Shown: positions 12,331 to 24,412 of the stretch, one piece after another | Layout of the letters: every line of letters starts with the position of its first letter | Numbering within the stretch: the first letter of the stretch is position 1 | Assembly: GCA_018340375.1 (NCBI GenBank) | Contig: JAFFJZ010000012.1 | Coordinates: 2,976,001-3,040,000, forward strand | Origin: Gonatopus flavifemur | Taxonomy: Eukaryota; Arthropoda; Insecta; Hymenoptera; Dryinidae | Direction: 5' to 3' | Length of the DNA: 64,000 nt | Notes under the pieces: model-generated | What the model was told of the DNA's origin: nothing | The model's database searches: none | Seen by the model: the letters and a program-made list of their open reading frames with translations, nothing else | Program-made: the position numbers and the translations under genes

Positions 12331-13026
12331 TCATAGAACTTTCTATGCTCTCTGGGTATTCGTGGAGAAAAGTTGCTCCTATTCTGCTCGAAACATTCAT
12401 CGGAAGCACCCTTCGTGTCATTTGAACGTACCACATTTCTCCGGCTCTCATATTTTCAGACATTTCATTGGAGGTTCCATCGGAATGTTGCTTTGAAACA
12501 TCTCTATGAAAAGAACTGAACTCATCCTTTGACCATCTTTCTCTTTCCACATATGAACACGAACCTAAGATTTTTTTTCCTCTCCAGCATTTTCAGTTCA
12601 AGCAAATGGCGTCTCACGGGTGGAGATCGTTGCGTCAAATTTCACAAATCATGAATGAATTTTAAGTTTTTCCCTATATTTTTAATTAATTAAGAATTTT
12701 ATCGATTTCGGTAAGTCGTAAGACATCCCTCGGGATCCTTTCCTACTCGTCAATTATAGTACATAATTGATAATTCGAATAAACTCGTATAGCGATATCA
12801 GTATGTAAACAAACACTAGCATCAAGTGCTGTCAAGCGGGATTTTGACTAGTAATGTACACATTTCTCACCGTCCAGTGACATATCTTCACATATTTTCA
12901 CCTTTTCCAATCATTTTCCCCCCAGTCGGTTTTCATTTACAATTCTAATGCTCTGTGTATATTCATTGTTTTCATAGTATCAATTATACACAAAGGAAGT
13001 GTACAGAATTCAACGTAAGTTAAAAA
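12331..13026. other. intergenic / 5' region of PCIF1
   Basis: No gene or repeat recognised. The last few hundred bases probably contain the PCIF1 promoter and 5' UTR. There are no in-frame upstream ATGs close to the chosen start. Confidence 0.4.
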
Positions 13027-15830
13027 ATGAACGAAGTCAGTGGAGGGAAACAGGATATCCCTAATACTTCGGCTTGGGAAACTCTGGTCAGCCAGTCGGC
13101 GTCTACGTTACCAACCATGCATCATCATCACCATCATCACGCACCTCTACCGTCGGATACAACTACGGTGACGCAAGTCATAGTTCCTACACCTGTGAAA
13201 CTCCAAGCACCTATGTTAACGCCTCAAACCGTGGCAGATCATTGTTCTCAACTCGGCCATATACAGTCTTCTCCTATCATAACGCAGGTAAAATTCTTCA
13301 TTTTGCATATATAGATTTTGATTCTCAGTTGTGACAAAATTGATGTAACTTTGTAGACTGCATTACCCGGTGGTTTTCCTGAACCAGAACTCTCTCTGGA
13401 ACTTCAACAACAAGGTTGGAAGAAATTCTGGAGCAAACGTGAAAATCGACCATATTTTTGGAACAAATTGACTGGAGAGTCTTTATGGGTATTGCCGTCT
13501 CTTAAACCTTCGGTACTCGTCGTTAATTAAAATTAATAACGATTGTATAATATCATTATACAGTTCATTCTTGACCAATTTAACTTTATTTGACATACAG
13601 TTCGATCCTATAACCGATCCATTGGGTATATGCGTGGTCCCACCTCCGATTTCCGGAAACGGGTCTATGACCCCTGGTACTCCAGGAGGAGCCCTCAAAC
13701 GCAGAGCATCCGAGGATGGAAATGTTCCAGTGGCAAAGAAATTTGTTTTAGCGTACGTATATCGTGGTATACGATAGTTTGTAACCACTTCTTTGTTGTA
13801 ATTCGCTTAGTACAAACTGAATGTCTAGTCGACATCGACAACATTTTTGCTCTATCCTCTGCCATCGAGCAGGAGCGAATTGCATTTTAAAACATCAATA
13901 ACCTTGCTCAACAAGAAAAACTGTTGGACTCAATCATTTTGACCTTATTGTTGCATCGTTTGAATCAGAGACCAGACGAAAAACTAATAAAATGATATCT
14001 TTCCGTAGAGGACCATGGGATTTGGAAATTCCAACGAACGTTATAATATATGAGAGAGCTCCAACGAATCTATTACACGTACATCCGGAAGTGGAGGCCC
14101 TCCGATGTGGTTTACTTTCTAAATTACGTCAATGTTATCAAGAACTTTGTCACACCAGAGAATCCATAGACGCTCCTAAAGATTCGTTCAATCGATGGTT
14201 GATGGAACGTAAAGTCATAGATTGCGGTTCGGATCCTTTATTACCGAGTCAATGTTTTCCTGAGATATCGATGTCGATGTATCGTGAAATCATGAACGAT
14301 ATTCCAATCAAATTGGTGAGACCGAAGTTCACTGGGGACGCGAGAAAACAGTTGTCGCGTTACGCCGAAGCGGCGAAAAAGATGATTGAATCGAGAGCTG
14401 CCTCCTCGGAGAGTAGAAAAGTTGTCAAATGGAATGCCGAAGATACGTTTCAATGGCTTCGAAGAACCGTCGGTGCAACTTTCGATGATTTTCAAGACAG
14501 GTAACGTTAAAATTTGTATTATGATTATAATTGAGTCGAAAAACTCTAAAACTGTATGGATTAAATTTTAGATTGGCGCATTTGAAACGGCAGTGTCAGC
14601 CTCATTTAACGGAGACCGTAAAAGCGAGCGTAGAGGGAATTTGTTTGAAGATATATCACTTGTCTACGGAATACGCGAAAAAGGTCAAAGATAAAAACAA
14701 TCAAATACTAAAAGACAATGGTTTAGGGGATGTCATACCGTTAGGCGGACCAGCGAGTACGCAACGTAAAGTTTGGTGTTATCCGGTGCAATTCTCCCTT
14801 CCGACTCCGCGACTTCCTCAAGTAGATTATTTACCCGAAAGAGAACAAACCATGTTACGTTTTCACGGTGACACTATGTGCATTAACAATACCCATTTAA
14901 TGAAATTGGAACATTTATACAGGTACAATTGTTTCGATGATAAAAAATTCGAGATGTTTCTGCCACGAGTGTGGTGTATGTTGAAACGTTATCAGACGTA
15001 TTTAGGTATCAACGAGGGCCAAGCGACGCAAATGGCACTTCCAGTTACCGTATTCGAATGCCTACAAAGATCCTTCGGTGTTACCTTCGAATGTTTCGCG
15101 TCTCCTTTGAACTGTTACTTCAGACAATATTGTTCGACCTTCGCGGATACGGATTCGTATTTCGGCTCGAGAGGACCGTTTCTGGATTTCAGGCCTATTC
15201 AAGGTTCTTTTCAAGCGAATCCTCCTTATTGCGAAGAACTTATGGAAGCTATGGTGAATCATTTCGAACGTCTTCTCGCGGATTCGACGGAACCTCTTTC
15301 ATTTATCGTTTTTCTTCCCGAATGGAGAGATCCCGCCCCGAATGCTCTGATCAAATTAGAAGCAAGTCATTTCAAGCGCAAACAAGTCGTCGTCCCCGCC
15401 ATGGAACACGAATACAGGCACGGTTTTCAACATATTCTACCAAAGTGAGTGTGGTATCAATTTTGTTACTAAAAACTATCGATAGAAGAGAAGTAAAATG
15501 AATACATGGTTTGTTTTATTATTATTTTTTTTTTTTTTCATTTTTAGAGGCGAAGTGAACATAAGGGCCGCTCACGGGACATTGGTAGTGTGGTTACAGA
15601 ACGCTGCTGGGGCAGCTAAATGGGGGCCCACAGAGGAGAGAGTCGAAGCTTTGTTGGAAGCCTGGCGTCCCGGTAGGGAAAGAGAAAGAGACAGGCAAGA
15701 ACTCCTCTCTCCTCCGAGACAAACACATCAAACTGTACCTTCGACTCCTATTCCCGTTCCAACGACACCTACGCAAATCCCAACACCGACAGTGCCACCT
15801 TTGCAAACTCTTTCGACACAGCCCATATAA
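13027..15830 (+). CDS. PCIF1: PCIF1, cap-specific adenosine-N6 methyltransferase (WW-domain CTD-binding)
   Basis: Six exons: 13027-13287, 13357-13512, 13601-13752, 14009-14500, 14572-15444 and 15548-15830, with consistent phases, giving 738 residues (human about 704). A low-complexity N-terminus includes seven consecutive His. A WW domain at about 104-136 (Trp108, Tyr120, Trp122, Trp131) would bind the phosphorylated RNA polymerase II C-terminal domain. The large conserved C-terminal half is the methyltransferase, with the NPPY motif at about 570-573 in the expected place (NPPF in human PCIF1). The enzyme makes m6Am at the first transcribed nucleotide of capped mRNA in the nucleus. The extreme C-terminus is Pro/Thr-rich. 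It is convergent with JMJD4. The start was chosen at the first ATG of the exon with an A at -3. Confidence 0.95.
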
Positions 15831-17252
15831 ATCATGTAAACAACAATCTTTCACGCTACACAAGTAAGTGAATGGATAAATCAATGAATTCATGTATATG
15901 TGCATATGTATATATACGCAAATTTTTTTCCCAATTTTTACACAATTTTTTTAGTCCTTTTTTTCTTTTAATTAAATCTTGAATAGGAATTGAAATCAAA
16001 TTCGAAAAAGGTCTTGAATGAGCGTACTCTAGTTGTACCTTATCAAAGATAAGAGAGAAAGCGTTGAACATCCAATCAGGACAACGCAAATCTTCTAATC
16101 TAATATATACATACACACATATATATTTATATATTTATTTATATCTCGATTGTTGTAAAGCCATACCTTTGAAATCATTGAGTAGAGTTTGGTTTTATGA
16201 TAATCCAACAATCATGTTTTTTTACAATTCCTCTCGCGTGTGTATATATACGAGAGAGGAGAGGAAGAAAGAAAAATAGCTAACTACCAAACTAATTTTT
16301 AATGTTTTTGTTTCTGGTAACGTCGGAGAACGAATATCATCCAAAATCAAATACATGTTTCATTTGAATTCTTCATTCGGTTTAAAATCGATAACATAAA
16401 ATTAGTCCTTTACAAGTTTGATGTTTTGTTTTTTTTTTTTTTTTTTTTTCTTATTGTTGATTAGAAACGAGATTCATACAAGATTTGGTGCCTATGAAAT
16501 ACAAAAATCAAGTCCCACGGTAGACGCGCTTGTCATGCAATTCCATTCTTGAGAGAACACAAACTTCGTTCTCGAAAATGTATTTCTCTTTCGATACGTG
16601 ACGTGCAATATTAAAACGAAAAATGAATTATAGTACGTGTCAAGCGCATCTACCACACGACTATACGTTGTTGAAAGTTTTGAGGAAATTACAAAAAGGT
16701 AAATCGTTAATTGCTGTTGTTGCATATCAGGCAGGGGGAAAAGATGAAAACGAAACGTCATGTGCACAAAGAAAACAGCTAAGAATTTCATGACTAATTT
16801 TCATGGTAATTTTAATATTATTCATGATTATATGTACATAATTTTTTCTTTTCATACATCGATCATTGTTTTGTTTATTATTTTTATTATTGAAGTGATA
16901 TAAAAGCATATATATATATATATATATATACCCGTATATATGATCCCCATGATACAACATGTTCATTTAAATCAGTTTTGAACACGGAAGAACACTTTTT
17001 AAATGTCCATGATGTATTCTCCAACGAACTAGATTTTGTACATTTTTTAACAATTAGTAAAAGATATGTAAATACTTGCATATAACAAAAAGGAAAATTA
17101 ATGAAAGGAAGATTAGTGTAAGAATATTTATGCTTATTCTATATATATATATATACATATATATATAATATAATATACAAGCGAATAAATAAATGAATAC
17201 ATATATACACCAGTAATTATTTATTCATTTATTTATATTTTTAAAAATCTAA

Positions 17253-17287
<35 letters not shown>

Positions 17288-17725
17288 CATACGTACATAT
17301 TATATACAGTTTTTTGAAAGAATATTCCAAACGTTATGAAAGAAAACATATATAAAGAGATGAACTAAACTGTATCATTACACTGTTATACAGCACAGAG
17401 ATAAGTTTATTAATGATATTATATATTACGATGATGTAAGATTTCGTTTGATACCGGTGTGTTACATGTATATATTATACATGTCAGTTTATGTACATAA
17501 CGGGAATTTTTTCACGGTGGTCCAAAGCATACGATTTTGCAGCATCCCCCTTCATTGTACTGAATACCAACGTTGACTAAATTTCCGATGCATAGGATTC
17601 TCGAAACAAATTTTTTATTGCGTTTGTAAAAAGATGAAAAATGAAGCAATAAAAAATTCTTCGAGTCGTTATGCGTATCAAAAAGAACCAGAGTGTGAAG
17701 GAATGCGAGGAAGGAGAAAGAGTGC

Positions 17726-17756
<31 letters not shown>

Positions 17757-18042
17757 TAAGAGAGGGTGAATCAGCGAGTGAGTGAGGGAAGAACACAGAA
17801 TATAAATATTAAGTAACTCTTAGGTGAAATGATTGATAAAATACAATGATGCATACAATAAATTGATTGTAAATATATATGTGAACATTGTCGTTTTTTT
17901 GTAATCTTGTAAAAATCATGAGAGTATGAGAAATTTCTAAACCGATTTTCAAAGAAAGAAAATAGTTGTCACGTCCAAATGTGTTTCCAGGGAAGTACAG
18001 TAACAGATATACTATATAATTTTGAATATTCTCGTTGTTGAT
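15831..18042. other. convergent intergenic region, probable long PCIF1 3' UTR with microsatellites
   Basis: Strongly AT-rich with (TA)n runs at 16910-16930, 17140-17170 and 17252-17288, a poly-T of about 22 near 16429-16450, and (AG)13 at 17731-17756. A plus-strand AATAAA at 17857-17862 would be a plausible distal 3' end for PCIF1. No gene seen. Short ORFs here are AT-repeat artefacts. Confidence 0.45.
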
Positions 18043-18048
18043 TTTATT
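18043..18048 (-). terminator. JMJD4 polyadenylation signal
   Basis: A minus-strand AATAAA (tttatt on plus) 28 bp beyond the JMJD4 stop codon. Confidence 0.6.
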
Positions 18049-18075
18049 TGGTACTTTAATGATAATTTGAAGGCA

Positions 18076-19565
18076 CTACTGTGATTTAGATTCGATTACA
18101 GACTCAATTAGGTTTAGTAAAGTTTGGGCTTCATCATTTTTACAAACAAAATCATAAATAAATTTTTGTCTGCTATCGTCAATGAGATCCTTCAATACTT
18201 TGATCAAAGTTCTTAAATCAAAGATACAGTGATTGAAGCCCAATCTATAATTTTTAAAAGTAAAGACTTGTGATTTGTTTAAAATAACGTTCAATCTTTG
18301 TTGAGCTATGAACGATAGAAAGGAATAAAATTGAGGATAGTCGATGCCGTAGGAAGCTTTTAATATCAGTTGGCAGTGCTCCGACCAGTTATCCATGTCT
18401 TTGCAATCTTGAATCTCTTTGGTGACTTTGAGCAATTCTTTTTTTAGATGCAACCAAACGTTAGTGATATTACAAGCGTTTATCCAGTTGTGATTGATAG
18501 AAATAGTGTCTTCCTGTTAAACGAGGGTGAAGAGAGAGAGAGAGAATATATGTTAGAATTTTTAGAGATGAATTTAAAGTTAATTCTATATCAAATACGT
18601 AAGGTATATATATATACCTACCAAGTTCCAAACTTGATGATACCAACCGGAAGGTACAAATATGATTTCTCCAGATTCTTGAATTATATCCAAATGTTTG
18701 ACGCTGTTTGGATCATACAGTTCCTTCGCCGTAGTGTCATACGCTAAATGACCATACGCATCGCGTAAATGATTTTCCTCTCCAGGTGGAAACAATAGCC
18801 AACGTTTTTTACCTACTACATTCGCGGACCAACTATAAGACGAGAATACATCCGAGTGTAGAGGTGTCCTAAATAATTTAAATTTCAACAAATAATATTT
18901 TGATTTTCTTTATAAATGTTTATAACGAACAAGGAAAATATAATAATTACCATGAGCCCTTAGGCCCCATATACACAAACATGTAATCATCTTCCAATTC
19001 CGGATGAGAGATGTAGTATTCGTTTAACCAATCCGAAGCAAAGTACTGTGGTACTCGATACATGGATGTATTGGGAAAACTTTTAACGCAATGCCAGTCC
19101 TTCAAATACAAAGTAGACGCGCTAGATGGATAGTTCTGGGATTTGTATTCCTCCCAATAGTTGAGATAGTCGTCCATTTTCATGGTTTCTTTGAATTGAG
19201 AATTATAGTACTTTGTATTACAGTTTGATACCGGAACCGAGCAATATCCTGAAAGAATCTCGAATAGCTATCAACTGTAGTAATAGACCGTCAAGTAATT
19301 TTATACAACAATGTTTACCAAATGATTTGTGAAGATAATTAAAATTTGGTTCATTATTATGGATCCACTCTTGACACGACCAATGATCCATTTGAGATCT
19401 GATGATACAGGGTTTATTGGGAATAAGATAGGTTGCAAAAAATTCATTGTAGGTTATAGGAGTGGTTACGATTGAGATATCATGATCATCGTTTATCGAC
19501 ATATCGGATGGTCCAAGAGAAGTCGATATTTCAATCTCAGCACAGTTTTCGGAATTTTCCTCCAT
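18076..19565 (-). CDS. JMJD4: JmjC-domain lysyl hydroxylase JMJD4
   Basis: Four exons on minus: 19565-19319, 19248-18951, 18868-18622 and 18513-18076, phases 1, 2 and 0, giving 409 residues. JMJD4 is a 2-oxoglutarate/Fe(II) dioxygenase that hydroxylates a lysine of translation termination factor eRF1. The JmjC iron-binding facial triad is visible: His186 and Asp188 in PLHSDVF and the distal His259 in PSGWYHQVWNL. Flanking family signatures are WSANVVGKKRWLLFPPGEE and, across the last intron, VWNLEDTISINHNWINACN. An early CIIRSQMDHW is typical of the N-terminal half. The first intron is only about 70 bp (GTAAAC..TTTCAG). An apparent longer frame through it is read-through, because splicing restores the conserved VPVSNCNTKYYNS segment. 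Confidence 0.93.
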
Positions 19566-20757
19566 TTGAATTGATGATTGAATGTTTCGTGAAGCATCAT
19601 TGACATCAAGATCGTGTCTTGGGATTTTGTTGTTTAGCTGGGGCTTCTACATTGGGATTAGACTCCTGATGACTCCTGACGACCATTTACCATGCGCGAC
19701 GCGCGACATGTGTTTCGAATGTCCCGATCGTTGCTGATGCACAGGCGCGAGAATCGAGAATTTGAATTCGCATCTCGGAACGACCTTTGAGAATTTCAAA
19801 TTGAATTGTAAATTCGCATTTTCACTGAAAGTGATTCAATCTTTGGGCGATCGATTCAACATTTGCACACATTTGATTTTTTTTATCGGAAAGAAATATG
19901 CTTTCCAAAAACAGTTTGTATAAAGGTGCTGCCTGCATAGGGAAGAGAGAGAATGTTTGACTTCTCTTTCCTTCCAACGTTTGACGTTAGACGCAGGACG
20001 CTCGAAATGGGTCCACGAGTTCAAACACACACCTCTCGGATCACCGATGCTTCTTCGAATACTTATATTCGAAAACAGGTCGAAAAGAGTTCTCAAGTTC
20101 TATATGGAATTCATAAAAAGTTTGGAAAAAAAAATACAAATTTCATACGACAATTTTGAGATGTTTCTTACCGAGTTTGCAAAGAATTCTAAAAGAACTC
20201 CCGTTACGTCAGTGGAAAATACAATCGCTGGGGAAATTCCTTTTTCGATTCGAAATAATTTATAAAGGATTCATTTGAGAATTTTATGATGTCGACAAAG
20301 TTCTTGAAGAGTTTATTCAAGAGTCCCTTCAGAGCTCTTGAAGAATTCTTTAAAAATTTCAAATTGAATTGAATTTTTTTTGTATCCCTTTTTTGACTTG
20401 TTTTTGACAGAACACATTTGAAATTACGAGTACTCATAGAGGAGACACCTTTGTGGGTGATATTTGTTTATTTAAAGATATTCAGGATTTCACAAGGTTG
20501 TTATTTAAACAAGCTTAAATGGAATTTTAAAAGGATTAAGCGATGAAGAAATGCATAGCTTGTATTATTTTCAATTTAAAATACATACATTAAAATGCAG
20601 GAAAACACTCAAGAACTTGTCAATGCAAATAGAATTAGTGTATATCACGAGGAACTTTTGGATGGAAAAAAAAACTTTGCACAACTGTTGACTTATTATC
20701 TAAAAAACATTTGGTTTCCATAAAAATTGTTTCTGTGAAATTAATCCAATTCAAATA
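19566..20757. other. intergenic region upstream of JMJD4
   Basis: Holds the JMJD4 5' region and diffuse aagagttct-type repeat fragments at about 20080-20350, including a stray cccgttacgtcagtgg end at 20201. No gene seen. Confidence 0.4.
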
Positions 20758-21112
20758 TCAAAGTTTCAACACCGTTAAGTTAGGCGGTGGAGTATCGAGC
20801 GCTGTATTTATTTTGGAAGATTGGATGCAGATTTTCAGTGGCAAACGTTTACCGCTATATCGTTGCCGTAAAATCTTGACGCTAGGTTCGTAAGTGACAT
20901 CGGTAACCAATTCGCAATTCTGTACATCCAGAAACATCAAATCGAGACACTCGTTTAATACATCACAAATGGCGAGATCGGTGATATGTCTGCAAAAACC
21001 ACATTTCAATTACTTCAATTTTTTTGCTGCATGTAATTCGGTTCCAGTGATATCTAGAATTCAGGATACATTTGAAGATGATTGCTGCGATGTTTCTGTC
21101 TGTAATGCCACT

Positions 21113-21861
21113 CAGGCCCGGATCAAGGGGGGGGGGGGGCAAACAGGACATCTTGCTCCGGGCGGCACAACGAGTACTAATCGAAATTTTCCATTTCAAA
21201 CCCAATGTGAAAAATAATTATAGTTTTATGTTCACTGTAAAAAAATTATGTGAGAATTACACAATATAGCATTGGTAATATGTTAGCCAATGATGTATCG
21301 TGGAATTTTATAAGGAATTTGTCATTTCCCCCAATGATTTATGATGTGATTTCACCAAAAATGGTGATTTTATGCAATATAACATTGTGAGAAGTCACAA
21401 TAATGTTCTGTATACTACCAATGATATATTATGGACTACATAAAATTTTTTTACAGTGTATACAGTAAGCAGAAATACTCTAACAATCATATTGGAAATC
21501 AATTTCGAGTGTACGTGTAAGTGTGATATGGAATTAAAACTTCCAAAAGTTACAATTTTTGAGAACTTCAATTAAGTCGGACAGAGAATAAAAAATTTCA
21601 AAAGTGTGAGTTTTTTTCATTTTCAAGGAATATTGTTTCTCAAAATCATTGTTTTTTTTAATTTATAGTTCTATGATTCTGATGAACAAATCGGTTTCTT
21701 CCTTTAAATCGCCTATCTCTGTATCACACATTTTGAACATCATAAAATAGTAATGTTTTGGGTTTCATCAAATTTCCTATTATTCTGAAGAGACGAAGGG
21801 TGGGGGGGGGCGGCAAATTCCATCTTTGTACCCCCACGAGAATGCTCTAGATCCGGGCCTG
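21113..21861. mobile_element. hAT-like non-autonomous element with 8-bp duplication
   Basis: A 749-bp element with ends caggcccggatc / gatccgggcctg, flanked by the identical 8-mer atgccact at 21105-21112 and 21862-21869. Runs of G sit just inside each end (13 G at about 21127 and 9-10 G near 21801). It lies inside exon 4 of the F-box pseudogene and contains a smaller MITE at 21233-21458. Non-coding. Confidence 0.9.
21233..21458. mobile_element. nested MITE with cactgtaaaaaaatt ends
   Basis: A 226-bp element with inverted ends cactgtaaaaaaattatg. The right side is followed by TA and the left by TT, so a TA duplication is imperfect. The end sequence resembles the palindrome at 38200-38677. It is nested in 21113-21861, so it is the younger insertion. 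Confidence 0.6.
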
Positions 21862-22452
21862 ATGCCACTACACCCTACAAAAATCATATAAATTTTGTAT
21901 TCTTGAAGGATACAGTTAATGTAAAATCTTGATTTTACAGATACCTTGAATATTGATGTTAGAATTCTCTGCAATGACGAAAAAGGTTCAGAATCACATC
22001 ATCTTCTATCTCATGGTTGTGATCTACACAAATACATTCTAATGCTTTGAATTTGGAGAACGGGTCTTGAACGCCGAAATCTCCGGAGTAATAGCAAAAT
22101 CTCAAGCGCCTCATAGTAAAACGATCCCCAAAAATTGGCTATAATTTTTTCATATTCTGTGTGCATAACTCAAAAGCAATGTTCACCCAAAAACTTTGAA
22201 AATGATTGGGATCGAGACTGACCTGTGGATAAAAATGAGAGAATTTGGAGAATAATCGAAAAAGAGATAGAATTTGTAAGAATGGATCTCACCAAAGCCT
22301 CGGCCAAAGAATACCATTTACAATCCTGTGCATCTAGATAGAGTTTTTTTATTTTTTTTTGGCAGACTCGAGACATTGGAGGCTCAAATTTTACAATTTT
22401 GGGTTACTCGCAGTCAGCGGTTTGAGTAGCTCCGTCGAGAACACAGCTGGAG

Positions 22453-24275
22453 TAGGGATGGGCGATACGTATCGATATATCGATATATCGATACTTTTGT
22501 TCCTAAATATCGATATAAAATATCGATATCTCACTTCACAATATATCGTGTATCGATATCAAGTTAGTCAATATCGAATTTCGATACACGAATTTGAAGT
22601 AAATTTAAAACATTGGAAACCATATTTGAAAGCATTTCAATCAGTTTTGGAACCCATGAAGATTTACTAGAATGGTTCAAAATTGCTTTAATTCATTACT
22701 CCAATTGAAATCACCTCTATTCGCGATCAATCTTGATTTTTATTGAGTCAAATTCATCATAAAGGATCGTTTAGACCATTCATTGGAACATAAACCCAAG
22801 AAATGCAGAAACACCGAGGAATTGTGTACGAAATTCGCGCCTGCATCAGGTCCTCAATTTGTTTTTTTCCTCTTTCTACATTTTATATATCAGAAAGAGA
22901 GCGAGAATTCTAACTATATTCGATCTATTGAGTTCAATACGTACTGCAAGGGGCACAACGATACAAGCGCGTATACAGAGCGAGAGGTACGAATAGATGT
23001 GAATGTGTCTTTGTCTATTCCATCAAAATAGTGAGAGAGAGAATCAATTGGATGTGTTTCTATGTTTGTTCAATAGATAGCATCGTCTTCTCTGTACACT
23101 CAATCTGATTGCTTCGCTTACTCCAGTATGTATTGAGCTCTGTTTCTTGGGTGTCAGATGTAATTTGCTGAAACCCTTTAAAGAAGCAACTCTCATAGTA
23201 TGCGGGGAAGAATATGTTACATCCAGCCAAATTATACCATTAGTAAAATGGATATCAACAAATTTACAAACATATGATTCTAATACCGGAAATGGACAGC
23301 GCTTGAAAGAACTTCTAATCGAAGACTTCGAGAAGAGATTCGAATAAATGGAATTGTCGATTTTATTAGGTATAGCCACAATCTTAGATCCTCGTTTCAA
23401 AAAAATTCATTTTTTGAATATTGTGACATGTTCTATCGCTATACAAGAGATATCCAGAATGATACGTAATACAAACAGTGATGCTGAAACCATACAGAGG
23501 ACTGAAGTCGGGAATACTGATGAAAATAAAGATCAATTTTGGTCGTTTCACGATCAAGCAGTTCACTTGAACGAAGATATGGAAATGGATACTCAGGATC
23601 ACGATTGTATGCCAGAAGGATTGCAATGTTATTTGAATAGCTAAACAATAAGTAGAGAACTGGATCCTATCGCGTACTGGAGAACTCGGGGCCCATCATC
23701 AACATTAGCAATATTAACATTACGCTATTTACTGATTGCTGCAACTTCGGTACCATCCGAACGGTTATTCTCCAAAGCAGGACTCGTAATAACTGGACTC
23801 AGGAACCGTCTGACACCTGAGCATTTGAAAATGTTTTTATTTTTTAACTCACTCTCACTGGAAGATTGGGGGATTTGAAGAATTTGTGTGATAATGATTT
23901 AATTAGAATATTTTATCAGATTATATTGATTTCATGCATATTTCATTTTAATTCTATGTGTTTGTTCTGACTTTTAATATTCACAATAGAAACATGCAAA
24001 AGGGAAGATGTTTCTCGAAAAACTTTGAAATATTATATTTGGAATTTTGAATAGGTATATACATATACCATTTGTATGCTTTTATTACAAACAATTAAAA
24101 TTGCATGTAACAGCTAAATTGAATTTAATATTTTTCCTTGTACAATTGGAATTATTATATCGATATATCGGAATATCGGAATTCATTCCCTGATATATCG
24201 GTCGTATCGATATAGGATTCGTGGATACGTATCGATACGCAATATCGATACAAATCTTTATATCGCCCATCCCTA
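22453..24275 (+). mobile_element. degenerate hAT transposon with transposase remnant
   Basis: A 1823-bp element with 15-bp perfect terminal inverted repeats (tagggatgggcgata) and the exact 8-bp duplication agctggag at 22445-22452 and 24276-24283. Inside each end are several cgatatatcgata-type subrepeats. Plus-strand remnants of a hAT transposase run from about 23150 to 23878: ILGIATILDPRFKK, then the C-terminal dimerisation domain with DPIAYWRTRGPSSTL, SVPSERLFSKAG and LRNRLTPEHL. In-frame stops at 23345 and 23642, and a missing N-terminal half, make it inactive. The C-terminal motif resembles ZBED-type hAT transposases. It sits in exon 2 of the F-box pseudogene. Confidence 0.92.
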
Positions 24276-24412
24276 AGCTGGAGAAATCAAGAATATCTTT
24301 GTGGCATTGGGGCACGATCGAATCAAATGAACCAACATTCTCAAACGTACAAATAAACGTTGATCTACAATCTCGTAGTATTGATGCTCAAATTTTATAT
24401 GGATAACAAATT

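Larger units (their letters stand above)
20758..24412 (-). pseudogene. F-box / LRR pseudogene (copy C), split by two transposons
   Basis: The LRR part of a gene closest to copy B, read on minus. Remains: an exon-2 part from about 24412 to 22293 (SCPNATKIF.. matching copy B SCPDLTSVT..), exon 3 at 22222-21945 (SLDPNHFQSF, DPFSKFKALE, RHCREF) and exon 4 at 21874-20758 (ITDRNIAAI, then CRHITDLAICDVLNECLDL). Splice sites at 22292, 22223 and 21875 survive in the same positions as in copies A and B. It is dead: stop codons in exon 2 (before NLSLQC), two in exon 3, a frameshift in exon 4, no F-box exon found upstream, and insertions at 22453-24275 (hAT) and 21113-21861 (hAT-like). The protein would have been an SCF receptor like its paralogues. 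Confidence 0.85.

Noticed and set aside
13992..14008. in-frame ATG before the PCIF1 fourth exon
   Set aside because: It lies before the tttccgtag acceptor. The protein is continuous from exon 3 (VLA-GPWDLE), so this is intron.
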